Assembly: GCA_017617235.1 (NCBI GenBank)
Contig: JAFZWQ010000019.1
Location: 1-64,000, forward strand
Direction of reading: 5' to 3'
Length of the DNA: 64,000 bases
Source: Bacteroidaceae bacterium
GTDB taxonomy: Bacteria > Bacteroidota > Bacteroidia > Bacteroidales > Bacteroidaceae
Every line of letters begins with the position of its first letter. Position 1 is the first letter of the stretch. Shown here piece after piece: positions 23,952 to 33,702 of this stretch. The position numbers were made by a program, and so were the translations under genes. The notes below the pieces were generated by a model. The model did not search any database. It was not told where the DNA came from and saw only the letters and a program-made list of their open reading frames with translations.

Positions 23952-25951
23952 AAGCCCTCAATCCGAGTAGCTCTGGGTTCTCGGGGCAACCACACCATCA
24001 TGCGACCAGGTCCGCGATGGTTCCATGCGTAGTAGGGGATGAGTCGCAAGGTAACATCCTGAGTAGCCAGTTTGCCCTCATCGTTGAAGCTTAGCACCTG
24101 AACATCTGTGCTTAGTTCTTTGATTCCATACTCCTCTCCAGTTTTCATTTTTAATTTTTCATTTTTAATTTTAAAAACTGGTTGTTGGTTCATCAGTATG
24201 CTTCCTAAGGGGAAGTCGTTATCGGGCCACTCTGCACAATATACCATTGGACCACGTTCTATGGCTACACGTCCGCGATCGGCTTCCACCTTATCATTGG
24301 CTACTACCACACGGGGCTCCATGTCGAAGTGAATCTCCACCTTGTCACCCTTCTTCCATTTGCGGTCGATGCTGCAATATCCGTTCTCTAATTGACCATT
24401 GACCAATTCTCCATTGACTCGTACAACGTATCCAGGTTGTTTGGTATCGGCATAAGCGTAGAGGTCGCTGGGCACGGGCTGGTTCCTTACCCATCCGGGA
24501 ATGCGTATGCACAGGGTGAACTGTCCTGCCTTGTTCTCCTTGACGGTCAGCGCAACGTCACCCTCCCATGGGTAGTTGGTTTCCTGGGTCAGACATACTT
24601 TCTTGCCCTTTATTTTCAGGTTCGCAGTATTTCCGCCAAACAGATTCACATAAACATTGTTTTCGCGTGTTTGATAGAAATAACCCGGCACTGAGGGGAT
24701 GAAACGACAGAGGTTCGAGGGGCAGCAGGCACATCCAAACCAAGCTTGGCGTTGGTGCTGTCCAGCAGACTCCAGTGGGTTGGGGTAGAAGAACTTGCCA
24801 CCGTCAATCGACATACCCGAGATTACGCCGTTGTACAGCGTGCGTTCCAGCACATCATAGTATTTTGAATCGCCATGCAACAGGAACAGACGATGGTTGA
24901 CGTACACATTACCAATGGCGGCACACGTTTCGCAGTAGGCTGACATGTTGGGCAATTCGTAGTTGCGTCCGAAAGCTTCGCCTTGGTTCGTGGCACCGAT
25001 GCCGCCTGTGATGTACAGCTTCTTGCCTACGATGTTTTCCCAGATGCGGTCTATGGCGCGGATATAGGCCGTATCGCCCGTGAGGGCTGCCACGTCTGCT
25101 ATTCCGCTATACATATATGTGGCACGTACAGCGTGTCCCACGGCCTCGTCCTGTTCAACGACGGGCTTATGCGCCTGACTGTATTCGTGTATGATGGTGG
25201 TCTTTCCACGATAGTCGAGCAGGAACTTGGCTTCGTCCAGGTATTTCTTGTCTCCTGTTATGGTATATAGCTTGGCCAGCGCCATTTCGGGAATCTGGTG
25301 ACCCGGCACCACGCAGGCCTGTCCCGGGTTGGGACCAACCTCGCGACACACGCAGTCGGCATAGCGGATGGCAATGTCCAGGAATGTCCGTTCGCCTGTT
25401 GCCTGATAGTGGGCAATGGCAGCCTCCACCATGTGTCCCAAATTATATAACTCGTGACTTCCGTCCTCCTCTTTCTCCCAGCGTTTCATGCCGCTCCAGT
25501 CGTGGGGATTCTCAGGGTTCATGGTGCGGGCGGTATACAGGTATCCGTCTGGCTCCTGTGCCTTTGCCACGATGGCCAAAACGCTGTCCATATAAAGCTT
25601 CAGTTTCTTGTCAGGATATGTCTGCAGCAGATAGCTGGCACCCTCGATGGTCTTATAGACATCCGTGTCGTCGAAGGGGAATCCGCTGGGTTTTATGCCC
25701 TTGGTGTCTTCGCCATTCATCTTACGGGCTGCCAGCACGAAGTTGTTGTATCGTCCCTCGCTCTCACACTTACTGAAGGCCAGGGGTACGGTTACCGTTC
25801 GTGCAGCTGCTACTCGTTGTCCCCAGAACGTCCCTTGTTCGATGTTCACGCTGGTGAAGGGCACGGGTTGGATGGGATAACTCTGGGCACTTACCCAATT
25901 GGAAATTGAAAATTGAAGATTGAAAATGATTAAAAGTGCGAGGCGCTTCAT
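23948..25951 (-). CDS. GH127 family glycoside hydrolase (beta-L-arabinofuranosidase type)
   Basis: A 667-residue exported enzyme (former DUF1680). The signal peptide (about 1-23) is partly encoded by a heptamer repeat. The catalytic set known from HypBA1 is conserved with its spacing: Glu 325 in NQGEAFGR (acid/base), Glu 341 and Cys 343 in AYCETCA, and Cys 409 and Cys 410 in FGCACCPSN, where a zinc-bound Cys is the nucleophile. The family releases beta-L-arabinofuranose, and some members act on other pentoses. In the C-terminal beta region a second A/T repeat encodes KIKNEKLKMK, probably a surface loop. No SusCD or regulator genes are nearby. It lies 59 bp after ettA. Confidence 0.9.
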   Translation of the reverse strand: MKRLALLIIFNLQFSISNWVSAQSYPIQPVPFTSVNIEQGTFWGQRVAAARTVTVPLAFSKCESEGRYNNFVLAARKMNGEDTKGIKPSGFPFDDTDVYKTIEGASYLLQTYPDKKLKLYMDSVLAIVAKAQEPDGYLYTARTMNPENPHDWSGMKRWEKEEDGSHELYNLGHMVEAAIAHYQATGERTFLDIAIRYADCVCREVGPNPGQACVVPGHQIPEMALAKLYTITGDKKYLDEAKFLLDYRGKTTIIHEYSQAHKPVVEQDEAVGHAVRATYMYSGIADVAALTGDTAYIRAIDRIWENIVGKKLYITGGIGATNQGEAFGRNYELPNMSAYCETCAAIGNVYVNHRLFLLHGDSKYYDVLERTLYNGVISGMSIDGGKFFYPNPLESAGQHQRQAWFGCACCPSNLCRFIPSVPGYFYQTRENNVYVNLFGGNTANLKIKGKKVCLTQETNYPWEGDVALTVKENKAGQFTLCIRIPGWVRNQPVPSDLYAYADTKQPGYVVRVNGELVNGQLENGYCSIDRKWKKGDKVEIHFDMEPRVVVANDKVEADRGRVAIERGPMVYCAEWPDNDFPLGSILMNQQPVFKIKNEKLKMKTGEEYGIKELSTDVQVLSFNDEGKLATQDVTLRLIPYYAWNHRGPGRMMVWLPREPRATRIEGF
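24140..24177. repeat. A/T-rich repeat inside the GH127 coding region
   Basis: Alternating TTTTTCA and TTTTTAA-type heptamers. Read on the minus strand they encode KIKNEKLKMK in frame. The same units occur intergenically at about 3240-3275. Confidence 0.75.
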
Positions 25952-25995
25952 AAGTTGTGAAAATGAGAAATTGAGAGAATGAGAAATTGAAAATT
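25905..25995. repeat. ATTGAAA-type heptamer array across the GH127 signal peptide and leader
   Basis: Units of AAATTGA/AGATTGA/AAATGAG run through codons 8-19 of GH127 (signal peptide h-region) and again through the 5' leader up to the ettA side. Similar arrays are at 31674-31710, 37672-37693, 44836-44858, 44927-44958 and 60868-60892. Confidence 0.75.
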
Positions 25996-26010
25996 AATTA
26001 TGCATTAATC

Positions 26011-27708
26011 TTAGTCTTCGGTGAGTTTGCGATAGCGGGCGCGTTTGGGTTCTTCGATGCCCAGTCGTTTGCATTTGTTGGCTTCGTATTCCGAGTACGA
26101 GCCTTCGAAGTAGAACACCTGTCCGTCGCCCTCGTAGGCCAGAATGTGGGTGCATATACGGTCCAGGAACCAGCGGTCGTGACTGATGACGACAGCACAG
26201 CCAGCAAACGATTCCAAACCTTCCTCAAGGGCACGCAGGGTGTTTACGTCGATGTCGTTGGTGGGCTCGTCCAACAGCAGCACGTTACCTTCCTGCTTCA
26301 GGGCCATAGCCAGATGCAGACGGTTGCGCTCACCACCCGAGAGTACGCCACATTTCTTCTCTTGGTCGGCACCCGAGAAGTTGAATCGAGAGAGATAGGC
26401 ACGTACATTAATGTCCCTGCCGCCCATACGGATGAGTTCGTTGCCCTGACTGATGACTTGATATACACTCTGGTCGGCCTTGATGTCGTGGTGACTCTGG
26501 TCCACATAGGCCAGCTTTACCGTTTCGCCCACCTCGAAGGTGCCAGCATCGGGTTTCTCCAGTCCCATAATCATGCGGAATAGGGTAGTCTTGCCCGCTC
26601 CATTGGGACCTATCACGCCCACAATGCCGTTTGGCGGTAGCATAAACTCGAGGTCCTTGATGAGGACTTTGTCGCCGTATGCTTTTGACACTCCGTGAGC
26701 CTCAATGACTTTGTTGCCAAGACGTGGACCATTGGGGATGAAGATTTCGAGTTTCTCTTCGCGTTCTTTCTGCTCCTCGTTCAACATCTTGTCGTACGAG
26801 TTCAGACGCGCCTTTCCTTTTGCCTGACGGGCTTTCGGTGCCATGCGAACCCATTCCAACTCGCGTTCCAACGTCTTGCGACGTTTCGATGCCACCTTCT
26901 CCTCCTGCTCCATACGCTTCGTCTTCTGCTCCAACCACGAGGAGTAGTTGCCTTTCCAGGGGATTCCCTCTCCACGGTCCAGTTCCAGAATCCAACCTGC
27001 CACATCGTCCAGGAAGTAGCGGTCGTGGGTTACGCAGATTACCGTCCCCTCGTACTGTTGCAGGTGCTGTTCCAACCAGTCGATACTTTCTGCATCCAGG
27101 TGGTTGGTGGGCTCGTCCAACAGCAATACGTCGGGTTTCTGAAGGAGCAGACGGCACAGGGCCACACGACGACGTTCACCACCGCTGAGCACTCCGCAGA
27201 GTTGGTCGGCAGGCGGACAGCGCAAGGCATCCATAGCTCGTTCCAGACGACTGTCCAGGTTCCATGCATCAGTAGCATCGATGATGTCCTGCAACTCACC
27301 CTGACGGGCAAAGAGGGCGTTCATCTTGTCTTCGTCCTCGTAGTATTCGGGCAGTCCAAACTTTTGGTTAATCTCCTCATACTCAGCAAGAGTATCTACT
27401 ATTTGTTGAACTCCTTCTTTAACTACATCAATCACCGTTTTCTGGTCGTCCAACTGTGGGTCCTGTGGCAGATAACCTACCGAATAACCTGGGGCAAATA
27501 CCACCTGTCCCTGATACTGTTGGTCCAGTCCTGCGATGATTTTCATCAGCGTGGATTTACCTGCACCGTTCAATCCGATGATGCCGATTTTGGCTCCGTA
27601 GAAGAACGAGAGGTAGATGTTCTTGAGTACTTGTTTCTGGTTCTGCTGGATGGTTTTGCTGACGCCCACCATCGAGAAGATAATCTTTTTGTCGTCTGTT
27701 TGTGGCAT
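26011..27708 (-). CDS. ettA: ABC-F ATPase, EttA-like translational throttle
   Basis: A 565-residue soluble protein with two ABC ATPase domains and no membrane segments. Domain 1 has Walker A GLNGAGKS, signature LSGGERRRVALC and [11 protein letters not shown]; domain 2 has GPNGAGKT, LSGGERNRLHLA and [11 protein letters not shown], so both catalytic Glu residues are present. The linker with RMEQEEKVASKRRKTLERELEWVRMAPKARQAKGKAR matches EttA rather than Uup or YbiT. EttA binds the ribosomal E site and couples early translation to the ATP/ADP ratio. An octamer repeat array occupies the 59 bases between folB and this ATG. Confidence 0.9.
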   Translation of the reverse strand: MPQTDDKKIIFSMVGVSKTIQQNQKQVLKNIYLSFFYGAKIGIIGLNGAGKSTLMKIIAGLDQQYQGQVVFAPGYSVGYLPQDPQLDDQKTVIDVVKEGVQQIVDTLAEYEEINQKFGLPEYYEDEDKMNALFARQGELQDIIDATDAWNLDSRLERAMDALRCPPADQLCGVLSGGERRRVALCRLLLQKPDVLLLDEPTNHLDAESIDWLEQHLQQYEGTVICVTHDRYFLDDVAGWILELDRGEGIPWKGNYSSWLEQKTKRMEQEEKVASKRRKTLERELEWVRMAPKARQAKGKARLNSYDKMLNEEQKEREEKLEIFIPNGPRLGNKVIEAHGVSKAYGDKVLIKDLEFMLPPNGIVGVIGPNGAGKTTLFRMIMGLEKPDAGTFEVGETVKLAYVDQSHHDIKADQSVYQVISQGNELIRMGGRDINVRAYLSRFNFSGADQEKKCGVLSGGERNRLHLAMALKQEGNVLLLDEPTNDIDVNTLRALEEGLESFAGCAVVISHDRWFLDRICTHILAYEGDGQVFYFEGSYSEYEANKCKRLGIEEPKRARYRKLTED

Positions 27709-27713
27709 TATTT

Positions 27714-27777
27714 GGAGTTTTAGAGGTTTAGAAGTTTAGAAGTTTGGAGGTTTAGAGGTTTAGAGGTTTAGAGGTTT
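27714..27777. repeat. Octamer tandem array (AGAGGTTT), eight units, in the ettA leader
   Basis: Eight contiguous 8-bp units run from 27714 to 27777: AGAGGTTT and variants AGAAGTTT and GGAGGTTT. The array begins 5 bases upstream of the ettA ATG, and its far end includes the last codons and stop of folB. Confidence 0.9.
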
Positions 27778-28127
27778 CGAAGGGTCAATTCGACTCCTGC
27801 ACCGCTGGATTGCAGCCCAGGGATGGGGGGACAGAGTTTGGTGATGCTGACCTTGACGCTGCGGGCAGCTGAGAATTCAGCGAGCAAACGCTTGGCGATG
27901 CGTGTGGCCACATGTTCCAGCAATTTGCTGCGTATGGCCATTTCCTGCTTTACCAACAGGGCGATGTCGGCATAGTTTACGGTGTCCTCCAGACAGTCCG
28001 TCTCGCCAGCACGCTCCACATCGGCCTCCATCGACACGCTCACCAGGAAGTCGCCTCCCACGGTGGCTTCCTGCTCCATCACGCCATGATGGGCATGCAC
28101 CTGTATGTCATTCAGGAAGATTCTCAT
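27768..28127 (-). CDS. folB: Dihydroneopterin aldolase
   Basis: A 119-residue protein, the usual FolB size. It begins IFLNDIQVHAHHGVMEQEATVGGDFLVSV, containing the conserved HHGV(x)xEQ, and continues with LEDTVNYADIALLV, KLLEHVATRIAKRLL (catalytic Glu-His region) and VSITKLCPPIPG with the conserved Lys and Pro. It converts dihydroneopterin to 6-hydroxymethyl-dihydropterin and glycolaldehyde in folate synthesis. Its start overlaps the upstream RNR-domain gene by 20 bp, and its final NL codons and stop lie in the octamer repeat array, so the C-terminus may be subject to repeat-driven change. Confidence 0.92.
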   Translation of the reverse strand: MRIFLNDIQVHAHHGVMEQEATVGGDFLVSVSMEADVERAGETDCLEDTVNYADIALLVKQEMAIRSKLLEHVATRIAKRLLAEFSAARSVKVSITKLCPPIPGLQSSGAGVELTLRNL

Positions 28128-28617
28128 CGATATCGCTCTGTCCGGGTATGTACTTCTTCAGGGCACGTGCCACACCAGCCTTCCAGGTGTTTATGGCATC
28201 GCCCTCCAGCGACATGGAACTTACCAGTTTCACCACATTCTCGATGGGCATACGGTAACGCAACATGCCGCTAATCAGTTTGGCGTAGTTCCAGTATTCC
28301 TGGTTGAACTTCTCGTTCAGACCCTCTACGGTAATCTTGTATCCGCGTTTGTTCTCGAACTGGAAATCGTAGCGTTTAGCACCGCTGGGAGTCACCACTT
28401 TGATGATGCGTCCGCCGTTCACGCTCTTGGGCAGCAGAATGCCCTCGTCGTCGTCCATCAGTCCAGTGAAAATCTCGTAGGGCCGTTCATCCAACAGTCC
28501 CACAAAGGCCACCCATTTCTCCTTGTTGTTCTGGAAGCGCACCACGTCGCATTCCAGCACCTCAGGGCGTTTTTCCGTCACCTCGGCGGGCTGTATTTCG
28601 CTTGTCAGTTGTTCCAT
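28108..28617 (-). CDS. Stand-alone class II ribonucleotide reductase C-terminal-domain-like protein
   Basis: A 169-residue cytoplasmic protein. The region RPEVLECDVVRFQNNKEKW followed by VAFVGLLDERPYEIFTGLMDD and NYAKLISGMLRYRMPIENVV resembles the C-terminal (TSCPD-type) domain of adenosylcobalamin-dependent ribonucleotide reductases, where GxPxEIF and SGLxxxxLxxGxP are conserved. The catalytic barrel is absent and there is no CxxC tail, so this is a domain-only protein; the match is from memory. The ATG at 28617 is preferred over 28641 because the promoter box is at 28646-28653. It is co-transcribed with folB (20-bp overlap). Function is unknown; a regulatory or accessory role with RNR is possible. 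Confidence 0.6.
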   Translation of the reverse strand: MEQLTSEIQPAEVTEKRPEVLECDVVRFQNNKEKWVAFVGLLDERPYEIFTGLMDDDEGILLPKSVNGGRIIKVVTPSGAKRYDFQFENKRGYKITVEGLNEKFNQEYWNYAKLISGMLRYRMPIENVVKLVSSMSLEGDAINTWKAGVARALKKYIPGQSDIDENLPE

Positions 28618-28645
28618 AATGTTGTAAATATTCTGGTTCAAGGTA

Positions 28646-28653
28646 CAAATTTA
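28646..28653 (-). promoter_or_regulatory. -7 box of the RNR-domain/folB transcript
   Basis: The minus strand reads TAAATTTG, 28 bases before the ATG at 28617. Confidence 0.6.
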
Positions 28654-28665
28654 AAAATAATTTCT

Positions 28666-28673
28666 TAATTTTG
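28666..28673 (+). promoter_or_regulatory. -7 box of the nitroreductase gene
   Basis: Reads TAATTTTG, 28 bases before the ATG at 28702 and only 12 bases from the opposing box, so the two promoters probably interfere. Confidence 0.6.
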
Positions 28674-28701
28674 CAAACGCTTGACCAATAACCGACAAAC
28701 T

Positions 28702-31067
<2,366 letters not shown>

Positions 31068-31550
31068 TTATTTTGTTAGGCTTTCATTAACGAATTGGAA
31101 AGGCAGGAGTGATTTGACGGAGCTGACCACATGGGTGCCACTGGCTCCATAGAGCAGGACGCGCATGGGGCGCTTGTAACGGTCCTCCACCTCCAGCATC
31201 ACCTGTCGGCAGGCTCCGCAGGGCGAGATGGGTTCCGGGTGGAAGTGCCCGTTGGCATAGGCGGCAATGGCCAGAGCCACGATGGGCTGGTCGGGATACA
31301 TGTGCTGGGCGTGGAAGATGGCTGTGCGCTCTGCACACAGGCCCAGCGGATACGATGCATTCTCCTGGTTGCTGCCCGTAACGATGGTACCGTTTGCCAG
31401 TCGCAGCGCTGCGCCCACCTTGAATTGCGAATAGGGTGAATAGCTATTCTTTGTGGCCTCCTTGGCCAGGTTCACGATTTCAAGGTCTTCGGCACTCAGT
31501 TCGCTGTCCTGAAAGATGCAAACTTCGCTCTTAATCTCGTACTTTTCCAT
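31068..31550 (-). CDS. cdd: Cytidine deaminase
   Basis: A 160-residue protein with the homotetrameric CDA motifs: YSPYSQFKVGAAL at the N-terminus, LGLCAERTAI (zinc Cys and catalytic Glu) and SPCGACRQVMLE (two zinc Cys). It deaminates cytidine and deoxycytidine in pyrimidine salvage. The ATG at 31550 is chosen because the -7 box at 31572-31579 is 22 bases upstream, which excludes the longer frame from 31592. The ABC-F gene starts at the base after its stop, so the two are co-transcribed. Confidence 0.95.
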   Translation of the reverse strand: MEKYEIKSEVCIFQDSELSAEDLEIVNLAKEATKNSYSPYSQFKVGAALRLANGTIVTGSNQENASYPLGLCAERTAIFHAQHMYPDQPIVALAIAAYANGHFHPEPISPCGACRQVMLEVEDRYKRPMRVLLYGASGTHVVSSVKSLLPFQFVNESLTK

Positions 31551-31571
31551 ACTATATGGTGTTATTTCCTG

Positions 31572-31579
31572 CAAAGATA
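31572..31579 (-). promoter_or_regulatory. -7 box of cdd
   Basis: The minus strand reads TATCTTTG, 22 bases before the cdd ATG. Confidence 0.65.
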
Positions 31580-31622
31580 AGAAATAATTCATAATTCACC
31601 ATTCATAATTCACAATATTTAC

Positions 31623-31630
31623 TATCTTTG
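31623..31630 (+). promoter_or_regulatory. -7 box of the glucosaminidase gene
   Basis: Reads TATCTTTG, 24 bases before the ATG at 31654. The 43 bases between this and the cdd box hold three TTCATAATT/TTCACCA-type repeats. Confidence 0.65.
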
Positions 31631-31653
31631 CAGGCAAATATAACTCGAAACGC

Positions 31654-32619
31654 ATGAAACGCATATTATTGTTTCTCATTTTCAATCTTCAATTTTCAAT
31701 CTTCAATTTAACTCACGCTCAGCGTACCAACCAAGCCTACTGGGACTACATCGAGCGCTATCGCGATATGGCGCAGGACCAGATGCGTCGCCACAAGATT
31801 CCTGCCAGCATCACTCTGGCACAGGGACTGTTGGAGAGTGGGGCAGGGCGGAGCGACTTGGCCGTGAAGGCCAACAACCACTTCGGCATAAAGGTTGGAG
31901 TGGGGTGGAACGGCCCCTATGTCATCAAGAGCGACGATAACCCCAACGACCGTTTCCGCAAATACAACTCCGTGGCCGAAAGCTACGAGGACCATTCGCA
32001 GTTCCTCATGAAGCCGCGATACGCCAGCCTGTTCCAACTGTCGCCCACCGACTACAAGGGATGGGCCTATGGACTCAAGCAATGCGGCTATGCCACCAGT
32101 CCCACCTATGCCCAGCAACTCATCACCATCATCGAAAACTACGGTCTTCACCAATACGATTCCTCCAGCAAGAAGTTCACGCACACACCCTCGAACACGT
32201 CCACCGTTCCTGCGGCAAACACGCAGGGGGTAGTTCTGTCGTCGCGTGAACAGGCCGAGCAGGTGTTCTTCTCTACCCACCCCGTGTATGCCTGCAACCG
32301 CAACTACTACATCATCGTGCAGCCTGGCGACAACCTGCCCACGCTGTCCCTGATGACAGGTGTTTCCAAGCGCAAGTTGCGTCGCTACAACGAACGTCCC
32401 AAGGACTATGTGCCGCAGCCCGGCGACATCCTCTATCTGCAGAAAAAACGCTCGCATGCCGACAAGTCCATGAAGGGCATCCCCCATCTGGTACAGGCAG
32501 GCGAATCCATGTACAGCATTGCCCAGCGCTACGGCATACGGCTCGAGAGCCTCTACAAGCTCAATAGCCTCGAACCCGACTACGTGCCACAGCCCGGCCA
32601 TATGCTCCGCCTGTATTGA
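31654..32619 (+). CDS. Exported GH73-type N-acetylglucosaminidase with two LysM domains
   Basis: A 321-residue protein. The signal peptide (about 1-22) contains IFNLQFSIFN encoded by an A/T heptamer array. The glucosaminidase domain covers about 27-165, with the catalytic Glu 61 in ITLAQGLLESGAGRSDLA and the family's NNHFGIKV and FRKYNSVAESYEDHSQFL motifs. Two C-terminal LysM domains follow (YYIIVQPGDNLPTLSLMTGV and HLVQAGESMYSIAQRYGI, each ending VPQPG), which bind peptidoglycan. It is likely a periplasmic or surface wall hydrolase used in cell separation or turnover. It is a single gene with its own promoter and terminator. Confidence 0.92.
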   Translation: MKRILLFLIFNLQFSIFNLTHAQRTNQAYWDYIERYRDMAQDQMRRHKIPASITLAQGLLESGAGRSDLAVKANNHFGIKVGVGWNGPYVIKSDDNPNDRFRKYNSVAESYEDHSQFLMKPRYASLFQLSPTDYKGWAYGLKQCGYATSPTYAQQLITIIENYGLHQYDSSSKKFTHTPSNTSTVPAANTQGVVLSSREQAEQVFFSTHPVYACNRNYYIIVQPGDNLPTLSLMTGVSKRKLRRYNERPKDYVPQPGDILYLQKKRSHADKSMKGIPHLVQAGESMYSIAQRYGIRLESLYKLNSLEPDYVPQPGHMLRLY

Positions 32620-32640
32620 CGGTAGAATGCGAAGGAATAA

Positions 32641-32676
32641 AAAAGACTGAACCGCGATTGCGATTCAGTCTTTTTT
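32641..32676. terminator. Bidirectional terminator between the glucosaminidase gene and tRNA-Pro
   Basis: An 11-bp perfect stem AAAAGACTGAA/TTCAGTCTTTT (32641-32651 with 32664-32674), A-run on the left and T-run on the right, so it can serve both strands. The T-run overlaps the 3' CCA end of the tRNA. Confidence 0.85.
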
Positions 32677-32751
32677 GGTCGGGGCGACCCGACTCGAACG
32701 GGCGACCGCCTGGTCCCAAACCAGGAACGCTACCAACTGCGCTACACCCCG
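32676..32751 (-). tRNA. tRNA-Pro (anticodon UGG), CCA encoded
   Basis: The minus strand folds as a 76-nt tRNA. The acceptor CGGGGTG pairs with CGCCCCG with one G-T pair. The anticodon arm CCTGGTTTGGGACCAGG presents TGG, and the T arm contains TTCGAGTC. The discriminator A and an encoded CCA end it at 32676. The terminator starts immediately after. Confidence 0.95.
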
Positions 32752-32889
32752 ATGCTCCGAAAAGCGGGTGCAAAGTTAGTGAAAATCGAGCGAAATACCA
32801 AATATATGAAGAGATAAATGTCGTCAGGCATGAAAAAATCGTGCTTGCATGATTATTTTCGTGCTTGGCGGCATCAGGGCTGGTAGGAT

Positions 32890-33024
32890 GAACTTTGTGG
32901 CGATGTACAGGCACTCCGTTTTCGTCAGCAAGTACCAGGGCAATGTGCGTCCAGTTGGGTCTTTGTAGGTACTGAGCGCAAAATTGCGCCCAGTGATTTT
33001 CTCCCACGCAGGTTCCATATTACG
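32890..33024 (-). pseudogene. Fragment of a phage Rha-family regulatory gene
   Basis: Within an 80-codon open frame (32824-33066), residues 15-59 read IRNMEPAWEKITGRNF, then TGRTLPWYLLTKTECLYIAT. This matches the middle of Bacteroidota Rha-type phage regulatory proteins, whose usual continuation KFNDEARAKL is lost after ATKF. Both the N-terminal helix-turn-helix part and the C-terminal half are missing, so it is a relic. It lies 138 bp upstream of the tRNA-Pro 5' end, between the tRNA and the repeat element. The match is from memory; the rest of the open frame is unrelated sequence. Confidence 0.65.
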
Positions 33025-33070
33025 GATGAACCATAATCCGGAGAACTGTGCAAATCTGAGGCACATAATC

Positions 33071-33100
33071 TCAGATTATTCTCAGATTATTTCAGATTAT
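33071..33100. repeat. Three helically phased TCAGATTAT direct repeats
   Basis: TCAGATTAT occurs at 33071-33079, 33082-33090 and 33092-33100, starts 11 and 10 bp apart, close to one DNA turn. A partial inverted copy, AATCTGAG, lies just upstream at about 33054. Confidence 0.8.
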
Positions 33101-33121
33101 AGGCTGATGACGCACGACGTG

Positions 33122-33316
33122 GCGCCGTACCGCCGTACCGCCGTGTCATCGTGTCACGCACAATCCGACGTAGCAAGGGTATCTATTACTAAATAATAAT
33201 TTTTACTTATATATATTATTATTAATAATAATATATATAAGTAAAGGACACATACACTTATAAAAACACACCAAACGCCGCACACATCGTGCAACGGCGG
33301 TACGGCGGTACGGCGC
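33122..33316. repeat. 22-bp perfect inverted repeat flanking an A/T palindrome
   Basis: 33122-33143 is the exact reverse complement of 33295-33316. Each arm is built of an 8-bp unit GGCGGTAC. A further 10-bp inverted pair CCAAACGCCG/CGGCGTTTGG (33271-33280 with 33319-33328) surrounds the right arm. The contrast with the A/T-only centre is extreme. Confidence 0.9.
33202..33245. repeat. Perfect 44-bp A/T palindrome
   Basis: TTTACTTATATATATTATTA at the left end is mirrored exactly by its reverse complement at the right end, with the dyad centred at 33223/33224 and no spacer. Two G/C pairs in 44 bp. It lies near the centre of the 22-bp inverted repeat. Confidence 0.95.
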
Positions 33317-33433
33317 AACGGCGTTTGGATTGCAGAAACAACTTTACTTACCACTAAATAATTGATTTATAACGCGTTCTGCATGAGCGCATGGAGCACG
33401 TTGCCCTAATGCGAAGCATATTTACAAAAATAC

Positions 33434-33464
33434 TTGATTTCGCCTCCGTTATTTAGTATCTTTG
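33434..33464 (+). promoter_or_regulatory. Orphan Bacteroidota promoter (-33 TTG, -7 TATCTTTG)
   Basis: TTG at 33434-33436 and TATCTTTG at 33457-33464 are 20 bases apart, a good spacing. No protein-coding gene follows on this strand; a structured region does. Confidence 0.6.
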
Positions 33465-33600
33465 CCATTGCAACGAGATGCAATGGCGACTGCGGGCTGC
33501 GGCTCAGCGAAGGCCAAGCGAGCTTGCCTCCGCGTTCACCTTGCACCGCAGTTGCAATGAAGTTGGTACTTCGTCGCAATGAAGTTCATACATGAAGTCA
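33465..33600 (+). ncRNA. Candidate structured non-coding RNA
   Basis: The DNA after the orphan promoter folds well. Hairpin CCATTGCA/TGCAATGG (33465-33472 with 33479-33486) competes with TTGCAATG at 33552-33559. A long-range stem GCGACTGCGG/CCGCAGTTGC (33486-33495 with 33546-33555) encloses a small AGGC..GCCT hairpin (about 33512-33530). GCAATGAAGTT occurs twice (33553 and 33576). There is no frame with a plausible start. The 3' end is not defined by a terminator on this strand, so the end given is a guess. It could also be part of a mobile element border. Confidence 0.35.
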
Positions 33601-33649
33601 GGGCCCGACAAATGTGAATTGCCCTTACTTATTACTAATAAAAAGAGAA

Positions 33650-33676
33650 CCCCCGCGACTGTTGAGGTCGCGGGGG
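33650..33676 (-). terminator. Terminator of the 33703-35118 lipoprotein gene
   Basis: A 10-bp G/C stem CCCCCGCGAC/GTCGCGGGGG (33650-33659 with 33667-33676) followed on the minus strand by TTCTCTTTTTATT. It lies 26 bases after the lipoprotein stop. Confidence 0.85.
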
Positions 33677-33702
33677 ATACTTTATGTGTGTGGGGTGAAG
33701 GG

